Shown here one piece after another: positions 9,301-17,389 of a DNA stretch of 64,000 nt (position 1 is the first letter of the stretch; each line of letters starts with the position of its first letter). Source of the stretch: JAEUMD01 sp050250815 (GTDB taxonomy: Bacteria; Pseudomonadota; Alphaproteobacteria; Rhizobiales; Hyphomicrobiaceae); assembly GCA_050250815.1 (NCBI GenBank), contig JBFWNY010000005.1, positions 83,944-147,943 on the forward strand, in the 5' to 3' direction. The position numbers were made by a program, and so were the translations under genes. The notes under the pieces were generated by a model. It was not told where the DNA came from and searched no databases. It worked only from the letters and a program-made list of their open reading frames with translations.

Positions 9301-9954
9301 ACCACGGCCGCTGCTCCGCCCAGAACACAGCCGGGCCAGCGCACGCTATCGTCGCTGACCGCAAGTCTTGCCGAGGAACTGAGCGCGCGCGGGCGGCCCG
9401 CGGCATCGCCGCCCGGTGACCGTGCTGGCGTGCGTCCGGCTGCGCCACCACCCGCAGGCGCCACCGCGGCTCCGGCACCGCCACCACCGCCCACCGCCAG
9501 CGCCCCAACCGCCTCGGACCCCCGCGATGCCTGGTCGCTCGGCGACCTGCTGAAACGCGCCTCACGCGATGACGACACATCAGCCGCCGCAAAGCCGGCC
9601 CCGATGCCGCGGGCGGGCACGCCATACACACTCAACATCGAGGTGCTGTCGCAGGCCCTCGACACGGCCACCGCCGGCGCCATCTGGTCGCGGCTGCGCA
9701 GCGGCCAGCATGGCATCATGGTTCGCTCCCTCTACTCGACTGAGGGACGCGGGGCGTTCGAGGAACTGCAGCGCCGCTATCCGGCCGACGCCTCGCTGCA
9801 GGGCACCGTCAACCGCTACCTCGCCGATTTCGAACGCATCCTTCGCGACGCGGAGGCAAAGGACTCGACAGGCCGTCTTGCGCGGGCGCACATGACCTCG
9901 GCGATGGGACGGGTTTATCTCGTCCTGGCGCACGCCAGCGGACGGATCACCTGA
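6361..9954 (+). CDS. Giant membrane-anchored hendecad-repeat protein
   Basis: 1197 residues from the ATG at 6361 (starts at 6277 or 6307 would add up to 28 residues). Residues 1-240 are Pro/Ala-rich and disordered. About residues 270-330 hold two or three membrane helices. Residues 330-960 are a long helical region including ten tandem 22-residue units (residues 484-703). A second Pro-rich linker follows (about 970-1080), then a compact conserved-looking C-terminal domain of about 110 residues beginning YTLNIEVLSQALD. Related very long proteins occur in Hyphomicrobiales and are often misnamed kinesin. It probably forms a long fibre or scaffold tethered to the inner membrane. No motor or enzymatic motif is visible. 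Role unknown. Confidence 0.8.
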   Translation: MAKDQARQAKTSDAPDRTASEDAARPEKKPGDLPADPAGSNASQVTASNPKAEPAQRVEPPALPKAATGATPHAVPPPLPGSGTGASIAPPPRPGSDLPPVPSIPALPSVSLPTASPIPANAGGAPQSPPQPPTLGGLTAVSATGASKLEAAAARADGPPVRKPDPEPARPAQSSQRSNGAAKPANATPPAPSASHETAAPPDDALTLPEDEHDADYYETNDATPANRVARRRPAGPVRHKIAANDDVPSIGGLIYALEQKPSNAVFRHAAMASGIWAALGLVFAIFSFANEPAGMTWLALLARPATFITFAGILVPIAVFWFLALLSWRAEELRLRSSTMTEVAVRLAEPDRMAEDSIASLGQAVRRQVGFMNEAVGRALGRAGELEALVHNEVSALEASYEENELRIRGLIKELAGEREALSATSTNFNDTLRTLGSEVPQLIEKLSNQQSNLARIIQGAAENLTALESTLGNSIGSLETQLGGRTHQLQGVLETYTGALGTALGTRTEQLRGLLESHTGEVNEALQAHTGGVRQMLDHRAGELGSALGMRTEQMQKMLEAYTGALASALGSRTDQMQSAFATHMKALDTAIANRTNNLQTVFEEYARALDTTLATRSEHLDMQIVERTRALDSSFKERLRLFDESIERSTHDIDRAVEERTGVLAAALRSHADTFTETISRQTLELDEQLSQGIVAVRRTSENITRQSLKAIETLTGQSELLKDVSENLLTQIHTVTDRFETQGQTIVKAANALETANSRIDRTLQARHTDLANTLERLDLKAGEFGRYITDYTANIEGSISDAEARARAAADQLRIGTDTHRQQALSEIERLKAEADEESARALDALRSRLSTVSDEMSSQLGSLSNRFDQTSEEVRKRTQHVADELAREQNRMTAELDRLPRTTRESADAMRRALQDQLKALDQLSSLTTREAHRRDVTLPAADGGALQAAPSPTPTPPATVAPRPAEAHSPPPRTTAAAPPRTQPGQRTLSSLTASLAEELSARGRPAASPPGDRAGVRPAAPPPAGATAAPAPPPPPTASAPTASDPRDAWSLGDLLKRASRDDDTSAAAKPAPMPRAGTPYTLNIEVLSQALDTATAGAIWSRLRSGQHGIMVRSLYSTEGRGAFEELQRRYPADASLQGTVNRYLADFERILRDAEAKDSTGRLARAHMTSAMGRVYLVLAHASGRIT
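7810..8469 (+). repeat. Ten tandem 66-bp units coding 22-residue repeats
   Basis: Ten consecutive in-phase units of exactly 22 codons without indels. A typical unit reads LGTRTEQLRGLLESHTGEVN plus two residues. Position 1 is usually Leu or Ile, positions 4-5 Arg-Thr, position 8 hydrophobic, and 18-19 hydrophobic-Asp or hydrophobic-Gly. An eleventh, weaker unit precedes at 7744-7809. Twenty-two equals two hendecads, the period of right-handed coiled coils and apolipoprotein-like amphipathic helices. Confidence 0.85.
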
Positions 9955-10014
9955 GGGCATGAGTTCGTCGTCACCTCACGTCGCGGGCCCGCCAGCCATG
10001 ACGCACGCCACCAC

Positions 10015-10989
10015 ATGACGCACGCCATCACCGCGCGCCACGAGCGCCTGCCGCTGTCGGAACCGTTTGTCATTTCCCGCGGCGCCAAGACGGCCGCCGA
10101 CGTGATCGTCGTCACCATCGACGACGGCCAGGGCCACGTCGGCCACGGAGAGGCCGTGCCCTACGCGCGCTATGGCGAGACGATCGAAGGCGCGCTTGCC
10201 CTCATTGCCAACTACGACGGGCCGCTCGACCGCATAGCGCTCTTGCGTTCCATGCCGGCGGGTGCTGCACGCAATGCGCTCGACTGCGCCCTGTGGGATC
10301 TGGAGGCCAAGATTTCGGGCGTTGCGGCAACGGCGCGCGCCGGTGTCGACCACCCGCAGCCGCTCGTCACCTGCTACACGCTGAGCCTCGCCGCCCCCGA
10401 GGCAATGGCCGACCGCGCGCGCCGAGCCGCGCATCTGCCGCTGCTCAAGCTGAAGCTGGGTGGTGAGGGGGATCACGAGCGCATGCTGGCCGTGCGCGCC
10501 GCACGTCCCGACGCCCGCCTCGTCGCAGACGCCAACGAAGCCTGGACGGCCGATACCCTGCCGGCGCTGATGGCGACTGCTGAAAAAGCAGGTATCGAGC
10601 TGATCGAGCAGCCACTTCCCGCCGGGGACGATGCGGCGCTCGCACATGTGCACCGTCCGGTTCCCGTCTGCGCCGACGAGAGCGTGCATACGGCAGCGGA
10701 CGTTCCCGGCCTTGCCCCACGCTACGACGCGGTCAACATCAAGCTCGACAAGGCCGGCGGGCTCACCGAGGCACTGGCGCTCTCATCGGCGGCGCGCAAT
10801 GCCGGTCTGGAAATCATGGTAGGCTCGATGGTGGCAAGTTCCCTTGCCGCGGCCCCCGCGCTGATCCTTGCGGCCGCGGCGCGGTGGGTGGACCTCGACG
10901 GGCCGCTGCTGCTTGCGCAGGACCGGCAGCACGGCCTCGACATCCGCAACGGCATCATCATGCCGCCCGATCCGCGACTGTGGGGATAG
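10015..10989 (+). CDS. Dipeptide epimerase (L-Ala-D/L-Glu epimerase type), enolase superfamily
   Basis: 324 residues. Catalytic elements of the muconate-lactonizing-enzyme subgroup are in place: the KLK pair (Lys145, Lys147), metal ligands Asp172 (VADANEAW), Glu198 (IEQPLP) and Asp221 (CADES), and the second catalytic lysine in NIKLDKAGG (Lys243/246). Length fits Ala-Glu epimerases (about 320-360). These racemise the Glu of L-Ala-D-Glu from recycled murein. The start at 10015 is preferred because the ATG at 9998 meets a stop after six codons. It converges on the MFS carrier with 11 bases between stops. Specificity for other dipeptides cannot be excluded. Confidence 0.8.
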   Translation: MTHAITARHERLPLSEPFVISRGAKTAADVIVVTIDDGQGHVGHGEAVPYARYGETIEGALALIANYDGPLDRIALLRSMPAGAARNALDCALWDLEAKISGVAATARAGVDHPQPLVTCYTLSLAAPEAMADRARRAAHLPLLKLKLGGEGDHERMLAVRAARPDARLVADANEAWTADTLPALMATAEKAGIELIEQPLPAGDDAALAHVHRPVPVCADESVHTAADVPGLAPRYDAVNIKLDKAGGLTEALALSSAARNAGLEIMVGSMVASSLAAAPALILAAAARWVDLDGPLLLAQDRQHGLDIRNGIIMPPDPRLWG

Positions 10990-11000
10990 CGTCTGCGCAA

Positions 11001-12173
11001 TCAATCGCGCTCGAGACTCAATTCCTCGCCGCTCCAGCATCGCGACAGGCCAAATGAGCACATGATCCCGATTGCCGCCATCGCGGCCATCGCGAGATAC
11101 GTCGCCTCCCCCAATCTGCCGTAGAGAAGTCCCGACAGCAGCGTCGCGCCACCGTGCATGACGCCCGCTGCCATCGTGGCATAGAGCGCCTGGGCCGTGC
11201 CCCCGGCCCGCTGCGGCACCGCACGGTCGATGAAGTGGATCGCACCCAAGTGAGCGGCGCCGTACGAAAGTCCGTGCAGGATTTGCAGCGGCACCAGCAA
11301 AACGTGCGCGGGGTCGAAACTCATGGCAAGCCAGCGCAGCAACGCTGCTCCGGCTCCCGCGGCGAGCAATGTTACCGCACCGAACCTGTCCATAAGGCGG
11401 CGCGAGACAGCGAACAGTGCGATCTCTGTCAGCACGCCGATGCCCCACAGCGCGCCGATGGCGAGCGACGAGAGGCCCGTAGCACGCCAGTGAATGGCGC
11501 CGAAGGTGTAGAAGGCGGCATGCGACGCGTGCACCATGCCGATGGCGCCCAGAAACAGGAGGAAGCGCGGGTCACGGACCAGCCGCCAGACGGCTCCCGC
11601 GTCGATCCCGCGCGAAGGCGCGCGAGCGCCGCCCTCAGCCGGGCCCGGCAACAGAAATGCCGCGGCGAGCGTGGCCGCCAGCCCGAACACGATCAGCCAG
11701 ACGCCAGCACCGCGACCGAACCAATCGACCGCGGCGCCACCGATGAACGTCGCGGCGATGAAGGACAGCGAGCCCCATAGCCGCATGCGTCCGTAGTCGA
11801 GCCCGAGCCTCACTCCACGTATGGCCACCGTCTCGGTCAGCGGCATGATGGTCCAGGTCGCCACCGCCAGCGTGAGAGCTGCGGCGAAGATCGCGACGAA
11901 GCTGACCGACTGGCTGAGCAGCAGCGCCGCCAGCAGCGCAACGCCCGAGAGCATGCGAACGATGCGGGCATGGTCGCCCACGCGATCGGCGAAGACCCCC
12001 ACGGTCGGCGTGACGAAGAGGCGCGCGAGATAGGGAGCCGACGTGACAAGGCCAATCTCGGTGGGCGTCAAGCCACGCCACTCGAGCCACAGCGGCAGAA
12101 ATGGAATGTGCACGCCGTAGACGAGGAATAGCGCGGCAAAAAACAGCGAGACGCGTAGGCCGAATGTGCTCAT
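11001..12173 (-). CDS. MFS transporter, PPP/HcaT-like family
   Basis: 390 residues from the ATG at 12173; the frame is open to a TTG at 12212 with no better start. Twelve hydrophobic segments are visible. The first helix region (LFFAALFLVYGVHIPFLPLW) and the loop GVFADRVGDHARI, the MFS motif-A position after helix 2, match the phenylpropionate permease/MFS_1-like group. Substrate unknown. It converges on the dipeptide epimerase gene, so a shared role in murein-peptide or nutrient uptake is possible but unproven. Confidence 0.75.
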   Translation of the reverse strand: MSTFGLRVSLFFAALFLVYGVHIPFLPLWLEWRGLTPTEIGLVTSAPYLARLFVTPTVGVFADRVGDHARIVRMLSGVALLAALLLSQSVSFVAIFAAALTLAVATWTIMPLTETVAIRGVRLGLDYGRMRLWGSLSFIAATFIGGAAVDWFGRGAGVWLIVFGLAATLAAAFLLPGPAEGGARAPSRGIDAGAVWRLVRDPRFLLFLGAIGMVHASHAAFYTFGAIHWRATGLSSLAIGALWGIGVLTEIALFAVSRRLMDRFGAVTLLAAGAGAALLRWLAMSFDPAHVLLVPLQILHGLSYGAAHLGAIHFIDRAVPQRAGGTAQALYATMAAGVMHGGATLLSGLLYGRLGEATYLAMAAMAAIGIMCSFGLSRCWSGEELSLERD

Positions 12174-12371
12174 CTCGCTTTGCCCGCCCGCCCCGGCCTG
12201 CGACGCCGCCAAAGCAGGTGCCGGATCGCTTCAACGCGCGCAAGCGCCGCAATTAAAAACACCTGTTGGCAACAAGGCTCTAGAGGCGGATCGTGCCCCC
12301 GCGGCCACACAGAATCGACTTAAGAATTCGGACCTCAAGAGCTAACTGCCAACTGCCAGCAGGACCCAGAC

Positions 12372-13046
12372 ATGGCCGAGACCAGCACCGTGGCGCCCGC
12401 CGACGCCGAAATGGAATTCCGGGCGATCGAGCAGACGCTGCTCGAGACCGCGCGAGGCCGCTGGTTCCTCGCCGAGCACGGCCGCCGTGCGCGACGGCTC
12501 GACAGCGCCCTTCTGGAGGACGCCATCGGCCGCCTCTCGTCATCGCTCAAGCAGCCACCGCCCGTACTGGGACTGCTGCGTATCGAATTGCAGGGCCTGT
12601 CTGACAGGATCGCCATTGCGCGCACCGAGCTGCTTGCGAAGTCGACCCGCGGCGGCGCGGCGGAGAATAGCGAGGCCGCACCGGCAATGCAGTCCTCTCC
12701 GAGCGGCGCATCCCCATCTGAGACGCCGGTCGAGCGCATGCTGCAGATGGCCGAGGACATCCATCAGCTCACGTGGACGCTGCAGAACGAGGAACTCGAT
12801 CCGGCGAGCTACGAGGCGATTGCACGCCACGCCACGCGTCTCTATGCGATGAGCCGCCAGCAGGCGGTTGAGTCGGATCGCGCGCTCAAGTTCGCGACGA
12901 TCCTCGACGAAGCGGGCCAGCATCTGGCTGTGCTCGTCGACACGCTGCTGCACGAGCTGCAGACCTATTCCGACGAGCCGGCGCCGCCGCCTGCCGACGA
13001 GCAGGACATGGCCGACGAAGCGGAGCCGCAGCGCCAAGCCGGCTGA
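12372..13046 (+). CDS. Conserved-type hypothetical soluble helical protein
   Basis: 224 residues, almost entirely helical and charged, without signal peptide or membrane segment. AGGA precedes the ATG by about eight bases. The N-terminal segment ETARGRWFLAEHGRRAR resembles a motif in uncharacterised alphaproteobacterial proteins sometimes listed near chemotaxis or CheZ-like genes; I cannot confirm that link. A second helical region (about residues 120-205) follows a Ser/Pro/Ala linker. Acidic C-terminus. No function assigned. Confidence 0.6.
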   Translation: MAETSTVAPADAEMEFRAIEQTLLETARGRWFLAEHGRRARRLDSALLEDAIGRLSSSLKQPPPVLGLLRIELQGLSDRIAIARTELLAKSTRGGAAENSEAAPAMQSSPSGASPSETPVERMLQMAEDIHQLTWTLQNEELDPASYEAIARHATRLYAMSRQQAVESDRALKFATILDEAGQHLAVLVDTLLHELQTYSDEPAPPPADEQDMADEAEPQRQAG

Positions 13047-13082
13047 TCGCTGCCCGGCCGAATAGCCGCTCGGTCAGCGATC
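13045..13082. terminator. Hairpin between convergent genes
   Basis: Perfect 8-bp arms GATCGCTG (13045-13052) and CAGCGATC (13075-13082) with a GC-rich interior, overlapping the stop codon of the 12372 gene and facing the selO stop at 13113. There is no strong T tract, so it may act as a bidirectional or Rho-assisted terminator. Confidence 0.4.
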
Positions 13083-13112
13083 CAGGCAACCTCCGGCCTT
13101 CATCCATCGCGC

Positions 13113-14582
13113 TCAGGTGCCGCAGAACGTCTGCGTGACGATCTCGTGTGGCTGCGGGGGCATCGCGTATCGCTCGCGCCCCGGCTGATCCCGGAAGGGC
13201 TCCGACAGCACGTCGAGCAGCGTCTCGAACGGCGCGAAGTCGTCCTGCTCGACCGCCACGGCGATCATCTCCTCGACGAGGTGGTTGCGCGGGATGTAGA
13301 GCGGATTGGCGCGCAGCATCGCGGCGCTCTGCTCGCGCATGTCGCCGCCTTCCTCCGCCAGGCGCCGCCGCCAGAGATCGAGCCACGGACGAGGGTCGGC
13401 CGGCGGAGCAAATTGCTCCACAACGTCCACCTCGCGTTCAATGTCTGCCGCAGCATGAGCGAGCGCGCGGAATGTCAACGTGAAGTCGGCCTTGCCCACT
13501 GCCATCAGCGACAGCAGCTCACCGACGAGCGCCAGATCGTGGCTCCGGCGCGTCGCGAGACCGATCTTGCCAGCCATGACGTTCTGGTAGGCCTCAAGGA
13601 ACACAGGTCCGAACCCCTCCACCTCTGCGGTAGCAAGCTTGACGGCCTCGTCCTCGTCGTCGCTGAGCAGAGGCAGCAGGGTCTCGGCAAGCCGTGCGAG
13701 GTTCCATTGTGCGATCGATGGCTGATTGCCAAAGGCGTACCGCCCCATCTGGTCGATCGACGAAAACACCTTTTCGGGATGGTACTCGTCGAGGAACGCA
13801 CACGGCCCGTAATCGATGGTCTCGCCGCTCACCGTCATGTTGTCCGTGTTCATGACGCCGTGCACGAAGCCCACTCCGAGCCATTGCGCCACCAGCCGCG
13901 CCTGACGGCCGACGACGGCAGCGAGCAGAGCGCGGTATGGCGCGCTCGCCTCGCCGCAATCCGGGTAATGCCGCACGATGACATGATCGGCCAGCAGTCG
14001 CAGCGCCTCCGTGTCGCCGCGCACGGCGAAGTACTGGAAGGTGCCGACGCGGATGTGACTGGCGGCGACGCGCGCCAGCACCGCCCCGGGCAGCGGACCC
14101 TCGCGCAGCACATACTCGCCCGACAGCACGGCCGCCAGCGCACGGGTCGTCGGAATGCCCAGCCGGGACATAGTTTCGCTTATGACATACTCGCGCAGCA
14201 CCGGGCCCAGCGCGGCACGTCCATCGCCGCGACGGGAGAAAGCCGTGGGGCCGGAACCCTTGAGCTGGACATCACGCCTGTTGCCCGAAGCATCCACGAC
14301 TTCACCCAGCAGGATTGCGCGACCGTCGCCGAGCTGGGGTGAAAAGCCGCCGAACTGGTGCCCAGCGTAGGCCAGCGCAATCGGTACGGCACCCGACGGC
14401 GTACTATTGCCGGCCAGCATCGCCAAGCCCTCCGGCGAGGCGAGCCATTGCGCATCGATGCCTAGTTCCTCCGCCAGCGGCCGATTGACTTTCACGAGGC
14501 GTGGTCCGGCGACCGGAGTGGGGGCGATGCGCTGATAAAAGCGCTCCGGCAGAAGCTGATAGGTGTTCTCGAATGGGATCAC
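13113..14582 (-). CDS. selO: Protein adenylyltransferase SelO (YdiU family)
   Basis: 489 residues from the GTG at 14582, chosen because GGAG lies eight bases upstream and the family N-terminus (IPFENTYQLLPERFY) begins there; the frame runs open to 14744. SelO is a pseudokinase-fold enzyme that transfers AMP from ATP to Ser/Thr/Tyr of proteins, mainly in redox homeostasis. The glycine-rich loop region QLGDGRAILLGEV, the lysine in VQLKGSGPTAFSRRGDG and the HGVMNTDNM catalytic segment are all present. The C-terminus ends TFCGT, with Cys where many eukaryotic orthologues carry selenocysteine. Convergent with the 12372 gene. Confidence 0.93.
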   Translation of the reverse strand: MIPFENTYQLLPERFYQRIAPTPVAGPRLVKVNRPLAEELGIDAQWLASPEGLAMLAGNSTPSGAVPIALAYAGHQFGGFSPQLGDGRAILLGEVVDASGNRRDVQLKGSGPTAFSRRGDGRAALGPVLREYVISETMSRLGIPTTRALAAVLSGEYVLREGPLPGAVLARVAASHIRVGTFQYFAVRGDTEALRLLADHVIVRHYPDCGEASAPYRALLAAVVGRQARLVAQWLGVGFVHGVMNTDNMTVSGETIDYGPCAFLDEYHPEKVFSSIDQMGRYAFGNQPSIAQWNLARLAETLLPLLSDDEDEAVKLATAEVEGFGPVFLEAYQNVMAGKIGLATRRSHDLALVGELLSLMAVGKADFTLTFRALAHAAADIEREVDVVEQFAPPADPRPWLDLWRRRLAEEGGDMREQSAAMLRANPLYIPRNHLVEEMIAVAVEQDDFAPFETLLDVLSEPFRDQPGRERYAMPPQPHEIVTQTFCGT

Positions 14583-14755
14583 TTCGGGGTCTCCAACTCT
14601 GATCGTACCCGGTCTAGCACAGATGGCGCGGTAGACCGTCGCCGCCGGCCGGTGCGCTCGCCTATCGCCCTGCTGTCCCCTATAGTGCCGAACGGCGCCT
14701 ACGGGGCAGCCCGTGAAGGCTGTCCTAGGGCCGTACAGGGGCACGACGGGAACTC

Positions 14756-17092
14756 ATGTCGAAATGTGATGTCACGCGCCGCGTGTGCAAGGCGTGGTGC
14801 AGCTCGCTGTGTGCGGCAGCTTGCGCCGGCACGGCGCGCGGGTCGCGAGCCGCATCGTTTCTGGCGAAAGGGCTAGCGATCGCCGCGGCGCTGGCTGCGA
14901 CCACTACGCCCGCCACAGCCGTCGACGAGGCTGCCGCGGCCAAAGGTCCGCCGCTCACCATCACGCTGCTCGTCAGCTCGCGGCCAGATGCCTGCCACGA
15001 CACGGGCGAGGTTGCCGCGATCACGGGGCTCGCCACGCGCGAAGCCCAACGCATCAACACCTACGGAGGCATCGGCGGCCGGCCGATCGCCATCGCCGTA
15101 CTCGACGACCGCAGGGACGAAGCCCTCACGATCGCCAATGTCGGGCAGGCGCTGAGCGCACCCAATGCCCTCGCCATGGTTGGCGTCTCCGCCTCGTCGC
15201 GCGGCAAGGCCGTGTTCGAGAAGCTCGGAAGCCGCATCCGCGCCGAAGGCATCCCCTTCATTTCCGACCTCTCCGTCAGTTCGATCTTCTCCGACTATCC
15301 CAACGTCTTCACCACGCGCAGCTCGCAGGATGAAGAGCGCGTGCCGGTCATCGCAGCATTCATCGATCGCTATCGTTTCTCGCGCCCGGCCTTCATCGGC
15401 AGCGCCGATGCGGTCTTCTCCACGGCGCTTGGCGATGGCTTGTTGCGCCTCGTCGGCGCCGACAAGATCGCCGCCGACCATCGCTTGGCCGTGCAGGACG
15501 GACGCATCGCAGAAGCCGCTGTCGCGACCGCCGTCGCCGACATCGTGGCCAAGCGCGCCGATCTCGTCGTGCTAGGCGTCGGCTCGCGTGCCACGCCCGA
15601 CATCGTCAAGGCGTTGAAGGATGCCTCCTACACTCCGGCGCTGCTTGTCACCGGGCGTATCGACAACCTGCCGGCGGAGCTGACATCGACCTATCCGAAC
15701 GCCATCTACCAGCTCGCCTGGGACGACCTTCCCGAGGTCTATAACAACCGGCTGCGCCAGCTCATCGCAATCGAGCCGCCCGAGGACTGGGTGTTTGCCG
15801 GCGCGGTCAACAGCGCGGCCCCCGGCTGGTCGAAAGGCGAATGCAAGAAGGCCGAAGTCACGGATGCAGAGCCCGATCCGCTCGAACCCGTCAACATGCG
15901 CGCCATCGCGCTCGGCGCACAGTATGCCGACATGATCGCGCTCATCGCCGCGACCGCCAGGGGTGCACCTCCGGAGGCGGACCTGCCGACCCTGCGCCGT
16001 CGCATTCGGGAGAGCATCGTCAAGAATTTCGCGCTCGGCCGCGGCGCCTTCAAGGGCAGCTTCGAAAACTGGGCATTCAACCCGCAGACGCGGACGGCGG
16101 CACGCACCCCGTTCGTCGTCATCCTGCCGCAGGGCCTGGGCCGCACCCAGCTCGCCCCCGTGCAGTTCCTGCGCGGCCGCGACGGCAGCCTCAATCCGGT
16201 CTCGACATTCTATGCCGACATCGACCTCATCCGGGCGCATCGCGTCGACGACAACGAGAAGACGTTCTTCGCCGAATTCTACCTGTCGCTGCGCGCCAAC
16301 GAGGATGCGAGTCTCGACCGCATCGAGTTTGCGAACGCGTATCTCGATCCGCGCACCAGTGGCCGCCAGATCTCGATAGAAACGGTGCACGCCGGGGGAC
16401 CGAGTGCGACTTATCCGGAGAGCATGCGCATCTACAAGGTCACTGGACGCTTCCTGTTCGACCCGCGTCTCGCCGACTACCCCTTCGACACGCAGTTGTT
16501 CTCGATCGAGTTGCAGCCCAAAAGCGGCGACCGGCCGTTTCTCATCCAGCCGCCCCCGCTCGACCTCCGGGACAAGAGGGTCACCACGGACGGCTGGGAG
16601 CCGATCAAGCAGTTCGTCGGCACCGACCAGGATTTCGTGCCCGTCGTCGACGCCTATACGCACCAACCCAGCGTCGTTCCGTTCTATACGTCGAGCTTCT
16701 CATGGATGATGCGGCGGGAGACGACGGACTACTTCCTGCGCGTGGTCATTCCGCTCGCCTTCATCCTGATCGTCGCCTATTTATCGATCTTCATTCCGCG
16801 CTCGCACTTCGAGGCGATCGTCACCATCCAAGTCACCGCGCTGCTCTCGGCGGTCGCGCTCTACCTGTCTCTGCCGCAGCGCGACAGCGACACCGCCACA
16901 CTGTCGGATCGTCTGTTCGTGTTCGACTACATGATGGTGAGCCTGATGATAGGCATCTCGATCCTGCGCGTGAACCCGCATGTCGCCTCCCGCGCATGGG
17001 TGATGCGGGCGCTCGATACCATCCACGTGATCGGCATTCCTATGCTTGTCGCCTACGCGGGCTGGCGCATCATGCATCTGAGCGGCGCGTAG
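14756..17092 (+). CDS. Periplasmic-binding-domain/pentameric ligand-gated ion channel fusion
   Basis: 778 residues. A signal peptide is predicted at about residues 33-56 after an unusually long Cys/Arg-rich start. Residues about 65-475 form a type I periplasmic binding domain of the branched-chain amino-acid receptor kind (LTITLLVSSRPDACHDTGEV, INTYGGIGGRPIAIAVLDD). Residues about 483-655 match the Cys-loop receptor beta-sandwich, with the signature FLFDPRLADYPFDTQ at 567-580; the Cys pair is lacking, as in other bacterial members. Four helices follow: M1 about 659-680 with its central Pro, M2 about 684-706, M3 about 718-737, M4 about 755-773. M2-M3 carries LPQRDSDTATLSDRLF. It should be an inner-membrane channel gated by a periplasmic ligand. 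Ligand and ion selectivity unknown. Confidence 0.9.
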   Translation: MSKCDVTRRVCKAWCSSLCAAACAGTARGSRAASFLAKGLAIAAALAATTTPATAVDEAAAAKGPPLTITLLVSSRPDACHDTGEVAAITGLATREAQRINTYGGIGGRPIAIAVLDDRRDEALTIANVGQALSAPNALAMVGVSASSRGKAVFEKLGSRIRAEGIPFISDLSVSSIFSDYPNVFTTRSSQDEERVPVIAAFIDRYRFSRPAFIGSADAVFSTALGDGLLRLVGADKIAADHRLAVQDGRIAEAAVATAVADIVAKRADLVVLGVGSRATPDIVKALKDASYTPALLVTGRIDNLPAELTSTYPNAIYQLAWDDLPEVYNNRLRQLIAIEPPEDWVFAGAVNSAAPGWSKGECKKAEVTDAEPDPLEPVNMRAIALGAQYADMIALIAATARGAPPEADLPTLRRRIRESIVKNFALGRGAFKGSFENWAFNPQTRTAARTPFVVILPQGLGRTQLAPVQFLRGRDGSLNPVSTFYADIDLIRAHRVDDNEKTFFAEFYLSLRANEDASLDRIEFANAYLDPRTSGRQISIETVHAGGPSATYPESMRIYKVTGRFLFDPRLADYPFDTQLFSIELQPKSGDRPFLIQPPPLDLRDKRVTTDGWEPIKQFVGTDQDFVPVVDAYTHQPSVVPFYTSSFSWMMRRETTDYFLRVVIPLAFILIVAYLSIFIPRSHFEAIVTIQVTALLSAVALYLSLPQRDSDTATLSDRLFVFDYMMVSLMIGISILRVNPHVASRAWVMRALDTIHVIGIPMLVAYAGWRIMHLSGA

Positions 17093-17389
17093 GCAGATCA
17101 CGCCAAGTCAGGCCGCTCGGGGATCAAGCAGACTGGTCCGTTGCCTTGTCCGCGGGCCTGCGTCACGGCCTTTGCATAAGCGATGGTGCGACAGCAGCTG
17201 CGTCGCGCGGCATGAGCGGGCTGCTCCGCACGCCCCGCCCCAAACACCACTTCGGGTTCCCGGCCTTGATGGTGGTCAATGTTGGCGTCGCACAGAAGCA
17301 ATGTTGCGGTGCAATTGGAAGGCTACCTCCGCTCTTGCAGGCACTGTAGTTGTCGTCCTGCAGAGTCGGCATCGGACCAGGAGCACCCC

